Shown: positions 33,737 through 43,074, counted from the stretch's first letter. The stretch: DNA of 64,000 bases from Pseudomonadota bacterium (GCA_023391335.1 JAEWBG010000051.1:51246-115245); one strand, 5' to 3'. Numbers and translations: made by a program. The notes: generated by a model not told the origin, from the sequence alone.

Positions 33737-35320
33737 TTAGATCGCGGAGATGACCGAGCGATCTACTTGAGTCCGTTCCACACCCGTTCGCTGTGCACTT
33801 GCACGCGTGGATTCGATACGGTTGATGACTTCCAAATAGGCGCGAGCCGCTGCCTCGATGATGTTCGTGCTGATACCCGTGCCGCGATAACTGCGGCCGT
33901 TGTGCTCGACAGTCAGGAGAGCTTCGCCCTGTGCGTCTTCGCCAACAGATACGCTATGCACTTCGAACTTGCGCACTTGCACGGAGGTTCCAGTCGCAGC
34001 ATCGATTGCTTTGACGACTGCGTCGACTGGACCCTCTGCAGTGGCTTGCTGCGTGATGGTGCGGCCGTTCGTATGTAGGAGTTCGAGCGAGACGGTCGCG
34101 TGATTGGTGGAATCAGTATCGACCTTCAAACTCGACAATGACCAAGGAATATCGGCGCCGCTTTCCGCTCGCATCACCAGCGCTTCAATGTCGCCGTCGA
34201 ACAATTCCTTCTTCTTGTCCGCAAGCGCTTTGAATTCTTCGAACAAGCGATTGAGCTCGGCTTCATCGATCTCGAAGCCAAGTTCCTTCACGCGTTCGCG
34301 GAAAGCGTGACGACCGCTGTGTTTGCCAAGCACGAGATTCGTGCGCGATAAGCCGACATCCTGCGGACGCATGATTTCGTACGTCGACGCATGCTTGAGC
34401 ATCCCGTGCTGATGAATGCCCGACTCGTGGGCAAATGCGTTTTCGCCGATGATCGCTTTGTTGCGCGGAATCGGCATGCCCGTGATCTGGGAAACCAAGC
34501 GGCTGGTAGGGTACAGGCGGGTCGTCTGGATGCCGGTCGAGACGTTAAAGAAACTCTCTCGAGTCTTCAGCGCCATCGCAACTTCTTCGAGCGAGCAGTT
34601 GCCTGCACGTTCGCCGATGCCGTTAATCGTGCATTCGATCTGACGAGCACCGGCCTTCACGGCGGCAAGACTGTTCGCGACCGCCATGCCGAGATCGTCG
34701 TGGCAATGAACGGACAACACGATGTTGTCCACGCCGCGCACGTTGCGCTTCAAATAAGAAAAGACCTCTTGGAATTCCTGCGGCACCGTGTAGCCGACCG
34801 TGTCAGGAATATTCACCGTCGTTGCACCCGCTTCGACGACGGCTTCGACGACTTGTGCGAGAAATTCGAGCTCGGTGCGGGACGCATCTTCCGGGGAGAA
34901 CTCGACGTCCTCGCAGAAACTCTTCGCGATCTTCACGCCTTCCACGGCCATGCGGATGATCTCGTCCTTGGCCATGTTGAGCTTGTACTGGCGGTGGATT
35001 GCGCTCGTCGCCAGGAACACGTGAATTCGTGGACGCGATGCATCCTTGAGCGCCTTCCAAGCTTGCTCGATGTCTTCGCGATTACACCGAGCCAAGCCCG
35101 CGATAATCGGGCCTTCAACTTCGCGCGCGATGGAATTTACCGACTCCCAATCGCCACGCGAGGCGATTGGGAAGCCGGCTTCGATCACATCCACTCCCAA
35201 CTCGGCCAGTGCTTTCGCGACGCGCAGTTTTTCATCCTGCGACATGCTGCATCCCGGCGATTGCTCGCCGTCGCGCAGCGTGGTGTCGAAAATCAAGACG
35301 CGATTGGGATCGTGGGGCAT
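33737..35320 (-). CDS. leuA: 2-isopropylmalate synthase
   Basis: A 527-residue LeuA1-type enzyme condensing 2-ketoisovalerate with acetyl-CoA. The N-terminal HMGL-like barrel has LIFDTTLRDGEQSPGCSMSQDEKL, the metal-binding HCHDDLGMAVANSLAAVKAGA and INGIGERAGNCSLEE. The C-terminal regulatory domain (about 400-527) includes TSVQVRKFEVHSVSVGEDAQGEALLTVEHNGRSYRGTGIST and mediates leucine feedback. Confidence 0.96.
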   Translation of the reverse strand: MPHDPNRVLIFDTTLRDGEQSPGCSMSQDEKLRVAKALAELGVDVIEAGFPIASRGDWESVNSIAREVEGPIIAGLARCNREDIEQAWKALKDASRPRIHVFLATSAIHRQYKLNMAKDEIIRMAVEGVKIAKSFCEDVEFSPEDASRTELEFLAQVVEAVVEAGATTVNIPDTVGYTVPQEFQEVFSYLKRNVRGVDNIVLSVHCHDDLGMAVANSLAAVKAGARQIECTINGIGERAGNCSLEEVAMALKTRESFFNVSTGIQTTRLYPTSRLVSQITGMPIPRNKAIIGENAFAHESGIHQHGMLKHASTYEIMRPQDVGLSRTNLVLGKHSGRHAFRERVKELGFEIDEAELNRLFEEFKALADKKKELFDGDIEALVMRAESGADIPWSLSSLKVDTDSTNHATVSLELLHTNGRTITQQATAEGPVDAVVKAIDAATGTSVQVRKFEVHSVSVGEDAQGEALLTVEHNGRSYRGTGISTNIIEAAARAYLEVINRIESTRASAQRTGVERTQVDRSVISAI

Positions 35321-35362
35321 GCGTTCACTCCATCAGCGGTGCTGGTTGATAGACCGCTTGTC

Positions 35363-36355
35363 TTAGCGAGCTTCCTCCAGCCAAGGCATGCGGTCGCGCA
35401 GTTTCGCTCCAACCTTTTCAATCTTGTGGCGCAAGTCTTTGTTCATCAGCTGGTTATATTTCTTGCGGCCCTTCTTGTTCTCGTTAATCCACTGACGCGC
35501 AAATTTGCCCTGCTGGATTTCCTTCAGGACTTTCTTCATCTCGCGCTTGGTGCTGGCATTCACGATGCGAGGACCGCGGGTGAGATCGCCGTACTTGGCG
35601 GTTTCGCTGATGAACTTGTGCATCTTCGCCATGCCGCCTTCGTGCAGCAGGTCGACGATGAGCTTTAGTTCGTGCAAGCACTCGTAGTAAGCGACCTCAG
35701 GCTGATAGCCGGCTTCAACGAGCGTCTCGAAGCCCTTGACGACGAGTTCGGTTGCGCCGCCGCAGAGGACTGCCTGTTCGCCGAACAGATCCGTTTCGGT
35801 CTCTTCCGCGAACGTCGTCTGGATCACGCCACCGCGTGTGCCGCCGATGCCGTGTGCGTAGGCGAGGGCATTGGCCTTCGCATTGCGTGTTGCATCTTGA
35901 TACACGGCCAGCAAGCAGGGCACGCCGCGGCCTTGTTGATATTGACGACGCACCAGATCGCCAGGGCCTTTCGGCGCGATCAGGACCACATCGATATCTT
36001 TGCGCGGCTTGATTTGCTTGAAGTGAACATTGAAGCCGTGGGCGAACAGAATCGTCGACTTCGGAGCGATGTTGCCGATCACTTCTTTGTACAGATCTTT
36101 CTGCGTGAGATCGGGAGTGAGGAACGCAATCAACTGCGCGCCCCTCACAGCCTCGGTCGGCTCGGCGACAGGCAGGCCGTCCTTCTTCGCTTTCGCCCAG
36201 CTCTCGCCGGTCTTGCGTACCCCAACGACGACGTCAAATCCGCTGTCTTTCAAATTCAGCGCATGTGCGCGGCCTTGGCTGCCGTAGCCGAGAATCGCGA
36301 TGCGCGCGCCCTTGAGGGCTTTCTTATTGACGTCCTTTTGCGAGTAGATCTGCAT
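35363..36355 (-). CDS. ilvC: Ketol-acid reductoisomerase (class I)
   Basis: A 330-residue NADPH-dependent enzyme in isoleucine/valine synthesis. The start at 36355 gives MQIYSQKDVNKKALKGARIAILGYGSQGRAHALNLKDSG with the Rossmann GYGSQG loop; sequence upstream in the same frame belongs to the leader. VVLIAPKGPGDLVRRQYQQGRGVPCLLAVYQD, TFAEETETDLFGEQAVLCGG and YYECLHELKLIVDLLHEGGM carry the metal-binding acidic residues. It is the first gene of the operon, yet no acetolactate synthase genes (ilvG/ilvM) are present here. Confidence 0.97.
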   Translation of the reverse strand: MQIYSQKDVNKKALKGARIAILGYGSQGRAHALNLKDSGFDVVVGVRKTGESWAKAKKDGLPVAEPTEAVRGAQLIAFLTPDLTQKDLYKEVIGNIAPKSTILFAHGFNVHFKQIKPRKDIDVVLIAPKGPGDLVRRQYQQGRGVPCLLAVYQDATRNAKANALAYAHGIGGTRGGVIQTTFAEETETDLFGEQAVLCGGATELVVKGFETLVEAGYQPEVAYYECLHELKLIVDLLHEGGMAKMHKFISETAKYGDLTRGPRIVNASTKREMKKVLKEIQQGKFARQWINENKKGRKKYNQLMNKDLRHKIEKVGAKLRDRMPWLEEAR

Positions 36356-36388
36356 TTGCGCTCCTGAAGCGTTTCTATTTGAAGTAAG

Positions 36389-36431
36389 AGAAAACAAAGA
36401 ACCCCGCCTCGGCGTGACCGGTGCGGGGTTC
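36389..36431 (-). terminator. Attenuator-like intrinsic terminator in the ilvC leader
   Basis: On the minus strand, perfect 9-base arms GAACCCCGC and GCGGGGTTC (36423-36431 and 36399-36407) form a hairpin followed by UUUGUUUUC, about 35 bases before the ilvC start codon. Because it lies inside the leader of a biosynthetic operon, it is better read as an attenuator than as the end of another transcript. An upstream CGGCGT can pair with ACGCCG in the loop as a possible antiterminator. Confidence 0.7.
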
Positions 36432-36452
36432 CGTATTGGTGAATTCGTGTCC

Positions 36453-36578
36453 CTAGCCGACGCCCCAGACGCCGCTTTCACATCGCGTTCTCAGCGACGT
36501 GCCCGATACGCGGCTGCACCTTTCGAGCGCCGGGCGAGGAATCGCAACGGACATCTCAAGAGCGGCGACGGGAAACAT
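36453..36578 (-). CDS. Putative ilv leader peptide
   Basis: A 41-codon frame begins MFPVAALEMSVAIP within the ilvC leader and ends 22 bases before the attenuator hairpin. The first 14 residues contain two Val, one Leu, one Ile and several Ala. This is only a modest enrichment in regulatory codons, so ribosome-mediated attenuation is plausible rather than shown. No strong ribosome-binding site is evident. Confidence 0.35.
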   Translation of the reverse strand: MFPVAALEMSVAIPRPALERCSRVSGTSLRTRCESGVWGVG

Positions 36579-36617
36579 GAAGCTTAAGAGTGCGAGAGCG
36601 TCTGAAAAATCATGCGG

Positions 36618-36647
36618 ATAGCACCATATGGACGCTCGTTTTGTCAA
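36618..36647 (-). promoter_or_regulatory. ilvC-leu operon promoter
   Basis: A perfect TTGACA (36642-36647) and a weaker TGCTAT (36618-36623) are separated by 18 bp on the minus strand. A transcript starting near 36611 would have a leader of about 255 bases containing the putative leader peptide and attenuator. Confidence 0.65.
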
Positions 36648-36670
36648 GGGAGAAACAGGGCGAGCGAGCG

Positions 36671-36796
36671 GTTGGCAGTTGACCGTTGACGGTCAGAGAT
36701 TGGAAGCCAGCCGTGATCATGACAGTCGTGCTGCGCGTTGGTGGTGGCCTTTCTCTTTGCTCGGCCCGTCAACTGCCAACCGTCAACGGTGAACCT
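36671..36796. repeat. Inverted short-repeat arrays (GTTGACGGT theme)
   Basis: The 13 bases GTTGGCAGTTGAC at 36671-36683 have an exact inverted copy, GTCAACTGCCAAC, at 36768-36780. Both are followed by further GTTGACGGT-type words in permuted order. The element lies between the divergent ilvC and aminopeptidase promoters. A similar theme appears at 63.9 kb. Confidence 0.65.
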
Positions 36797-36866
36797 CGTC
36801 TTGCCCGCTTGCACCGGTCTATCGACGCGTTACTCTGCACGCACCTCATTCACGGCAATATGTCGC

Positions 36867-38255
36867 ATGTTCTCAGCAGACGATCGCTCGGACTCGATTC
36901 CTATTCATCTGCTGTACGAAGATGACCTCGAGGCTTGGCGCGGCGGCCAGAGCGAAGCGACGCGCAACTGGTGTGCGTTCAATACCTTCAAAGCAGAACG
37001 TGGCAAACACCTGGCCATTCCGGGCCAACAGGGAAGACCAGCCGCAGTCGTGGTGGGACTCGGCAAACGCCAATCGCGCGAAGAACTGAATTGTTGGACG
37101 ACCGCGGCGTTGTCGGATCGCTTACCCGAAGGCGACTACCATTTCACTGACGTTTTCCCACCGAACTCCGCCACCCAACTCGCGTTCGGATGGGCTTACG
37201 GCCAATACCGGTTCGAGCGATATCGGCGGGCCGCCTCGCCCCGTGTTGTGCGACTCAGGTGGCCGCAGCATGCCGATCGCGAAGAGGTGGAACGCCTACG
37301 CGCTGCCACCACGCTGGCGCGAGATCTCATCAATACGCCGGCCAATGATCTTTCCCCCGAAGCACTCGCGCAGGCGGCGATTGAAGTTGCGCGACGACAC
37401 GGTGCGCGTCATCGCCAGGTCATCGGCGACGATTTACTGCGTGAGCGCTTCCCGGCGGTACACGCAGTTGGCAGAGCCGCCGCCGTCGCGCCCCGGCTGG
37501 TGGATTTCGAATGGGGCGAGTCCACGCATCCCAAGGTGACGTTGGTAGGGAAGGGCGTGTGCTTCGACACCGGCGGGTTGGATATCAAACCGGGCGCGTC
37601 GATGCTGCTGATGAAGAAGGACATGGGCGGTGCAGCCACCACGCTCGCGCTCGCACAACTCATCATGGACGCAAGACTGCCTGTGCGGCTGCGAGTAATC
37701 ATTCCATGCGTTGAGAACTCGATTGCAGGCAACGCCTACAGGCCTGGAGATGTGATCGGTACTCGAAAAGGCCTCAGTGTTGAAGTCGGCAATACCGACG
37801 CCGAGGGCCGCTTGATCCTCTGCGATGCACTCGCATTGGCGGATGAAGAGCATCCCGCCTTATTGATCGACATGGCGACGCTTACGGGTGCGGCCCGAGT
37901 GGCATTGGGTCCAGAGTTGCCGGCGTTGTTCTCGAATGACGATTCACTGGCCGATCAGATCCTACAAGCCGGAAGTGGTGAGTCGGATCCGGCATGGCGA
38001 TTGCCCTTGTGGTCTTCTTACGAAGACGAACTCTCGAGCAAGATCGCGGATGTGAACAACGTATCGAGCTCGGGGTTTTCTGGCGCAATTTTCGGAGCGC
38101 TGTTCTTGCGCCGATTCGTAACCGAAACTCGCTCGTGGGCGCACTTCGACCTCTACGCGTGGAACGGCAAGGAACGGCCGGGCCGCCCGGTCGGGGGTGA
38201 ACCGCAGTGCATTCGTGCACTGTATGCCCATATCAAAAAGCGCTTCGCCCAATAA
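36867..38255 (+). CDS. Leucyl aminopeptidase family protein (M17)
   Basis: A 462-residue di-metal peptidase. The M17 catalytic domain has VTLVGKGVCFDTGGLDIKPGASMLLMKKDMGGAA, the signature NTDAEGRL, LLIDMATLTGAARVALG and the C-terminal HFDLYAWNG. The N-terminal domain is shorter than in PepA, as in the PepB-like group. The ATG at 36867 removes 43 upstream residues derived from the repeat region. It probably releases N-terminal residues from peptides in the cytoplasm. Confidence 0.92.
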   Translation: MFSADDRSDSIPIHLLYEDDLEAWRGGQSEATRNWCAFNTFKAERGKHLAIPGQQGRPAAVVVGLGKRQSREELNCWTTAALSDRLPEGDYHFTDVFPPNSATQLAFGWAYGQYRFERYRRAASPRVVRLRWPQHADREEVERLRAATTLARDLINTPANDLSPEALAQAAIEVARRHGARHRQVIGDDLLRERFPAVHAVGRAAAVAPRLVDFEWGESTHPKVTLVGKGVCFDTGGLDIKPGASMLLMKKDMGGAATTLALAQLIMDARLPVRLRVIIPCVENSIAGNAYRPGDVIGTRKGLSVEVGNTDAEGRLILCDALALADEEHPALLIDMATLTGAARVALGPELPALFSNDDSLADQILQAGSGESDPAWRLPLWSSYEDELSSKIADVNNVSSSGFSGAIFGALFLRRFVTETRSWAHFDLYAWNGKERPGRPVGGEPQCIRALYAHIKKRFAQ

Positions 38256-38282
38256 GTCTCAAAGCGCAAAGTTCCAGAGCGC

Positions 38283-39191
38283 ATGTCAGCCAGCACTCCG
38301 CACGTGAGCGAACCGACTTCGCTCGCGGCCCGCGATCTCATCTTCCTCATCATCATCAATCTGATTTGGGGACTGAATCTCATCGCCTCGAAAATTGGCG
38401 TGGCGCAGATTCCGCCCATTCTGTTCACCGCCCTGCGCTTCGTGCTGTTGAGCTTGCTGTTATTTCGAATGCTGCGCATCCATCCGGGGCAGATGAAGAA
38501 TCTGCTGCTCGGTGCAGTCTTCACAGGTCCCGCTGCGTTCGCGTTGTTGATGATGGGGCTTCAGATGACCAAGGACGCCTCGACCGTCGCAATCGCGACT
38601 CAAATGAGCGTGCCGTTCTCGACGCTATTATCGATCTGGCTGTTGGGCGATCGAATTCGCTGGAAGCGAACGCTGGGTATTGTCTTGGCATTCGCCGGCA
38701 TCGTGATCATCGGGTTCGATCCGCGCGTGGCGAGTTATTGGCAAGGCTTTGCGCTGGTCGTTGTCTCTTGCTTGATCAGCTCGTACGGTCTGATTTGCAT
38801 CAAACGCCTGACCAACATCAAGCCGCTCGAGTTGCAGGCCTGGATCGGCGTTACCGGCGCGCCCACGTTGCTGTTACTGAGCTTTTTCATCGAGAGCGGC
38901 CAAGCCTCCGCAGTCACCGATGCGACACTCATCGCGTGGTCGTGCCTGCTCTTCACGGCACTCTTCTCGAGCATGATCGCGCACACCGGCTGGTATTACT
39001 TGATCAGCCGTTATCCAGTGACGAGTTTGTCGCCCGTGACATTGCTCTCCCCGATCTTCGGGGTGTTTTTTGGTGTGACACTGCTTAACGATCAGCTCAC
39101 GACACGCATGCTCTTGGGCGGCGCGTTGACACTGCTCGGCGTGTTCATCGTCGTGATGCGCGAGAAGCGGATCGCCGATACGGGGACTTAA
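38283..39191 (+). CDS. EamA/DMT family transporter
   Basis: A 302-residue protein with ten predicted membrane segments arranged as two EamA repeats; the first begins IFLIIINLIWGLNLIASKIGVAQIPPILFTALRF and the second SYGLICIKRLTNIKPLELQAWIGV. DMT-family proteins export or import small metabolites such as amino acids or purines; the substrate is unknown. Its 3' end overlaps the convergent rluE by 47 bp. Confidence 0.88.
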   Translation: MSASTPHVSEPTSLAARDLIFLIIINLIWGLNLIASKIGVAQIPPILFTALRFVLLSLLLFRMLRIHPGQMKNLLLGAVFTGPAAFALLMMGLQMTKDASTVAIATQMSVPFSTLLSIWLLGDRIRWKRTLGIVLAFAGIVIIGFDPRVASYWQGFALVVVSCLISSYGLICIKRLTNIKPLELQAWIGVTGAPTLLLLSFFIESGQASAVTDATLIAWSCLLFTALFSSMIAHTGWYYLISRYPVTSLSPVTLLSPIFGVFFGVTLLNDQLTTRMLLGGALTLLGVFIVVMREKRIADTGT

Positions 39192-39792
39192 GTTGAGCGG
39201 CGGTGCGCCGTTTTTCAGCGAGGAACCGCTGAACTTCGCTCTCGTCGACCGAACGGATTTCTCCAGGTTTCAGGCCGTCGAGCGTCCAAGGGCCGACTGA
39301 CCAGCGAATTAGGCGCAGAGTAGGGTAGCCCACCGCCGCGGTCATTCTGCGGACTTGGCGGTTACGCCCTTCGCGAATCGTGAGTTCGATCCAGCTGGTG
39401 GGAATCTCACGCCGATAACGAATCGGTGGATTTCGTGGCCAGAGCCATTGGGGTTCTTCGATTAGCTTGGCGTCGGCGGGCAACGTGGGTCCGTCAGCCA
39501 GTTGCACACCGCGGCGAAGTATTTCCAGCGCCTCCTCACTCACGCTGCCTTCGACTTGAACCAGATACGTCTTAGGTGTTCTGAACTGCGGGTTGGTCAG
39601 AACGCTGAGAAGCTGCGGTCGCGAGGCGATTAAGAGCAGGCCCTCGCTGTCGTAATCCAGGCGTCCAGCCGGCCTCATGCCCGGCGCTTTGATGACATCC
39701 GCTAGGCACGGTTTGCCGTCCTTGCTCGTGAATTGCGTGAGCACCTGAAACGGTTTGTTGAGCAACAGCAACGATGATGTGGGCGGTGTCAT
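39145..39792 (-). CDS. rluE: 23S rRNA pseudouridine synthase, RluE-like (RsuA family)
   Basis: A 215-residue RsuA/RluB/E/F family enzyme without an S4 domain. The start at 39792 gives MTPPTSSLLLLNKPFQVLTQFT; the catalytic Asp is in AGRLDYDSEGLLLI, with TYLVQVEG and IREGRNRQVRRMTAAVGYPTLRLIR downstream. Lack of S4 and the length fit RluE, which modifies U2457 of 23S rRNA. Confidence 0.9.
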   Translation of the reverse strand: MTPPTSSLLLLNKPFQVLTQFTSKDGKPCLADVIKAPGMRPAGRLDYDSEGLLLIASRPQLLSVLTNPQFRTPKTYLVQVEGSVSEEALEILRRGVQLADGPTLPADAKLIEEPQWLWPRNPPIRYRREIPTSWIELTIREGRNRQVRRMTAAVGYPTLRLIRWSVGPWTLDGLKPGEIRSVDESEVQRFLAEKRRTAAQLKSPYRRSASRASRR

Positions 39793-39861
39793 GTCGGTCA
39801 CATGCGGTGTAAGCGAAAGCATTCCACAACTTCCACCGCGCGATGAAATAAAATCGCTGCC

Positions 39862-40575
39862 ATGTCAGCTGCTCCACTTCGCTCGCGTTCGCTCGAGCAA
39901 TTTCCCGACGGCCTTTGGCCTTCCGATGGCGAAGTTTTCGATCGCACTTGCACCGCCTGCCCGCGGCTCGCGGCTTTTCTTGAACAAGTCCGCGACAAGT
40001 ACCCGACTTATTACTCGGCGCCGGTGGCGCCATATGGCGATCCCAATGCTCGCGTCATCGTCGTGGGACTCGCGCCCGGCCTGCACGGCGCCAACGCGAG
40101 CGGCAGACCATTCACCGGAGATTTCGCAGGCATTCTGCTCTATCGCACGCTGCACAAGTTTGGCTTCGCGAGCGCACCGGCGTCGACTTCAAAAGACGAT
40201 GGCTTGAAGTTGCTCGATTGCCGCATCACCAACTCGGTGAAATGCGTTCCGCCCCAGAACAAACCGTTGCCGGCTGAAATCCACACCTGCAATCGCTACC
40301 TACGCGCGGAGGTTCAACGCGTAGGTGGGCCCACCATCTTCGTGGCACTCGGATCCATCGCTCACAACGCAATCCTGCGCGCTCTTGAATTGAAGCCGTC
40401 GAGCTACAAGTTCGGACACGCAGCCGAGTACAACTTGCCGAACGGCCACGTGCTGCTCGATTCATACCACTGCAGTCGCTACAACACCCAGACCCGGCGC
40501 CTCACCGATGAAATGTTTGAGCGAGTCTTCGCCCGAGCGAAGGATCTCTTGGCGAACTTGCCGGAATCGAGATGA
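39862..40575 (+). CDS. Uracil-DNA glycosylase family 5 (UdgB-like)
   Basis: A 237-residue glycosylase. Family 5 features are the CTACPRLAAFLEQV N-terminal Cys pair, the VVGLAPGLHGANASGRPFTGD active-site loop without the usual Asp or Asn, TNSVKCVPPQNKP and the C-terminal SYHCSRYNTQTRRLT. The four Cys residues (two N-terminal, then KCVPP and TCNRY) would bind an Fe-S cluster. It removes uracil and related lesions from DNA. Confidence 0.9.
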   Translation: MSAAPLRSRSLEQFPDGLWPSDGEVFDRTCTACPRLAAFLEQVRDKYPTYYSAPVAPYGDPNARVIVVGLAPGLHGANASGRPFTGDFAGILLYRTLHKFGFASAPASTSKDDGLKLLDCRITNSVKCVPPQNKPLPAEIHTCNRYLRAEVQRVGGPTIFVALGSIAHNAILRALELKPSSYKFGHAAEYNLPNGHVLLDSYHCSRYNTQTRRLTDEMFERVFARAKDLLANLPESR

Positions 40576-40609
40576 AGGCAGATCGCCGCGATCTCTCTTC
40601 TTCTCTTCC

Positions 40610-40641
40610 TAATCACCAGTCACAAGTCACCAGTCACTAAG
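40610..40641 (+). repeat. Short-repeat half-array abutting uvrC
   Basis: AATCACCAGTCACAAGTCACCAGTCACTAA-type words end five bases before the uvrC ATG, where no Shine-Dalgarno sequence is visible. They share the 15-mer AGTCACCAGTCACTA with the array between the tRNA genes near 9.05 kb. No inverted partner array is seen here. Confidence 0.55.
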
Positions 40642-40645
40642 TTGC

Positions 40646-42460
40646 ATGTCGTTCCACTCCAAACCTTTCCTCGCCAACGTCAGCCAACGCCCTGGCGTCT
40701 ATCGCATGCTGAATGCGGAAGGGAAGGTGATCTATGTCGGCAAAGCTCGCAATCTCAAGAATCGATTGACGAGTTACTTTGTCGGCAAGGCGCAAGCGGC
40801 GAAAACCATGGCAATGGTTTCGCAGATCGCCAATGTGGAAGTCACGGTGACGGCCTCGGAAACCGAGGCGCTGCTCCTCGAGTACAACCTGATCAAGCGC
40901 CATCGCCCGCGCTACAACGTCACGCTTCGGGACGACAAGAGCTTTCCTTATCTATACGTCACGACGCAGCACGAATATCCGCGCATTAGTTTTTATCGAG
41001 GCAGTCGCAAGATTCCAGGCCGATTCTTTGGTCCGTATCCGAATGCGCGGGCAACCCGCGAAACGATTCTGCTCTTGCAGAAGCTCTTCCTACTGCGACC
41101 GTGCAGCGACAGCTTCTTCTCCAATCGCTCGCGCCCGTGTCTGCAACATCAGATCAAACGCTGCAGCGGCCCGTGCGTCCGACTGATTTCGCCTGAGGAC
41201 TACCGCCAAGATGTGGCCGATGCGATGAAGGTCTTGGAAGGGCGCGGGCAAGAACTCATCTCAGATCTGGCAACCCGCATGGAGGAGGCATCCGCGCGAT
41301 TGCAGTTTGAGAAAGCGGCGCGGCTGCGGGACCAAATCAACGGCATCAAGGCGATTCACTCAACCCAATCGGTGACTCGCAGTGCTGCAGAAGACATCGA
41401 TGCGGTCGCGTTGGTCACGCATGGATCGGATCACTGCGTCTCGATCGTGTTTGTGCGAGGAGGGCGCAATCTAGGTAGCAGCAACTTCTTTCCGCGGCCC
41501 GGCATCGCTGAAGCTGGTGAATTGCTCTCCGGTTTCTTGGCGCAGTACTACCTCGATCGCGATGCACCCGGAGAGATCATCATCAATGAACCGATCGAAG
41601 ATGCTGATTTGCTGGAGCAAACACTCTCGCAAAGATTGGAACGCAGCGTTCGGATTCGCACCGACGTGCGCGGTGTTCGATCTCGTTGGTTAGAGATGGC
41701 GCGTGCAAATGCGGAGGTGGGCCTGAAGATGCGCCGTGCAACGGAGGCGACGAGCGCAGAGCAATTAGAAGAGCTGGGAAAGCTTTTCCATCTACAGAGC
41801 ACGCCGAAACGTCTCGAATGTTTCGACGTCAGTCACACGATGGGCGAACGCACGGTCGCATCCTGTGTGGTGTTTGGGCCAGAAGGTGCGCTGAAGAGCG
41901 ACTATCGTCGATTCAACATCGAGGGCCTCACACCTGGAGACGATTACGGTGCCATGCGCCAGGCGCTGTCACGTCGCTACGCGCGTATCAAAAAGGGTGA
42001 AGCGCCGATGCCCGACATTCTGTTCATCGATGGCGGACCGAATCAGTTGGCGCAAGCCGTCGATGTTCTGAAAGAACTCGAGATCGAAGGGGTTTGCATG
42101 ATCGGTGTCGCGAAGGGGGCCGATCGTCGTCCAGGCCAGGAACGATTGTTTAGTGTCGGCAGCGACACACCGATCGTTTTGCCGCCGGATTCGCCGGCTT
42201 TGCATTTGATCCAACGCATCCGCGATGAAGCGCATCGCTTTGCGATTACGGGCCATCGACAGCGTCGAGCGAAAGCTCGAACGCAGTCGGTTCTGGAAAC
42301 CGTCCCAGGACTCGGGCCACGGAAGCGCCGCGAATTGCTGCGCCAATTCGGCGGGTTACAAGGAGTGGTGCGCGCTGGAGTCGACGACTTGGCGAAGGTA
42401 CACGGCATCGGCCGGCGCCTGGCCCAGTCGATTTACGACACCCTGCACGCTAGCGGCTGA
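40646..42460 (+). CDS. uvrC: Excinuclease ABC subunit C
   Basis: A 604-residue UvrC nuclease of nucleotide excision repair. The GIY-YIG 3'-incision domain is at residues about 16-95 (GVYRMLNAEGKVIYVGKARNLKNRL), the UvrB-interacting UVR motif near 200-235 (LATRMEEASARLQFEKAARLRDQI), the RNase H-like 5'-incision domain in the 380-530 region (ECFDVSHTMGERTVASCVVFGPEGALKSDYRRFNI, DILFIDGGPNQL) and helix-hairpin-helix motifs at the end (VPGLGPRKRRELLRQFGGL). pgsA follows, the usual uvrC-pgsA linkage. Confidence 0.97.
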   Translation: MSFHSKPFLANVSQRPGVYRMLNAEGKVIYVGKARNLKNRLTSYFVGKAQAAKTMAMVSQIANVEVTVTASETEALLLEYNLIKRHRPRYNVTLRDDKSFPYLYVTTQHEYPRISFYRGSRKIPGRFFGPYPNARATRETILLLQKLFLLRPCSDSFFSNRSRPCLQHQIKRCSGPCVRLISPEDYRQDVADAMKVLEGRGQELISDLATRMEEASARLQFEKAARLRDQINGIKAIHSTQSVTRSAAEDIDAVALVTHGSDHCVSIVFVRGGRNLGSSNFFPRPGIAEAGELLSGFLAQYYLDRDAPGEIIINEPIEDADLLEQTLSQRLERSVRIRTDVRGVRSRWLEMARANAEVGLKMRRATEATSAEQLEELGKLFHLQSTPKRLECFDVSHTMGERTVASCVVFGPEGALKSDYRRFNIEGLTPGDDYGAMRQALSRRYARIKKGEAPMPDILFIDGGPNQLAQAVDVLKELEIEGVCMIGVAKGADRRPGQERLFSVGSDTPIVLPPDSPALHLIQRIRDEAHRFAITGHRQRRAKARTQSVLETVPGLGPRKRRELLRQFGGLQGVVRAGVDDLAKVHGIGRRLAQSIYDTLHASG

Positions 42461-42480
42461 AAACAACTTAGAATGCCGCG

Positions 42481-43074
42481 GTGCGTTTCCAGATAGCTAA
42501 TGTTCTGACGATGGCGCGGATCGTAATGATCCCGCTCGTAGTCATTTTGTTTTATCTGCCGCAGCCTTGGTCCAACCCAGCAGCGGCCATCGTTTTCATT
42601 CTGGCTGCCATCACGGATTCTCTTGATGGCTATCTCGCCAGAAAGCTAGGCCAAACTTCGGCGCTCGGCGCGTTTCTCGATCCAGTAGCCGACAAGCTCA
42701 TGGTCGCCACGGCGCTCATTCTGTTGGTGGGTCATGCTCCCAACGAACTCGAATACTCGAAATTCAATCCGCATGTGCTGATCACGTTGACCGCTGCCGT
42801 GATCGTCGGCCGCGAAATTACCATTTCGGCCTTGCGAGAATGGATGGCGGAAATGGGCGCACGCGGCAAGGTCGCCGTTTCATCCATGGGCAAGCTGAAA
42901 ACGATCTTTCAAATGACCGGCTTGTCCCTGATGCTGTTTCGCAGCGATGTTTGGATTCTTCCTGCCTTCGAATTGGGGGTGTACTGCTTGGTGGTGGCTG
43001 CAGCACTGACCCTATGGTCAATGGTTGTGTACCTGCGAGCGGCTTGGCCGGATTTGACGAGAAGCGTCGGCTAG
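42481..43074 (+). CDS. pgsA: CDP-diacylglycerol-glycerol-3-phosphate 3-phosphatidyltransferase
   Basis: A 197-residue integral membrane enzyme of phosphatidylglycerol synthesis. The CDP-alcohol phosphotransferase signature is DSLDGYLARKLGQTSALGAFLDPVADK (D-G-x2-A-R-x8-G-x3-D-x3-D), followed by several membrane segments. It starts with GTG at 42481, 20 bases after uvrC. Confidence 0.96.
   Translation: MRFQIANVLTMARIVMIPLVVILFYLPQPWSNPAAAIVFILAAITDSLDGYLARKLGQTSALGAFLDPVADKLMVATALILLVGHAPNELEYSKFNPHVLITLTAAVIVGREITISALREWMAEMGARGKVAVSSMGKLKTIFQMTGLSLMLFRSDVWILPAFELGVYCLVVAAALTLWSMVVYLRAAWPDLTRSVG

Noticed and set aside
34391..35668. A long plus-strand open frame (about 425 codons) opposite leuA and ilvC
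   Set aside because: It is antisense to two well-supported genes, has no recognisable domain and carries the Arg/His-rich composition typical of shadow frames in GC-rich DNA.
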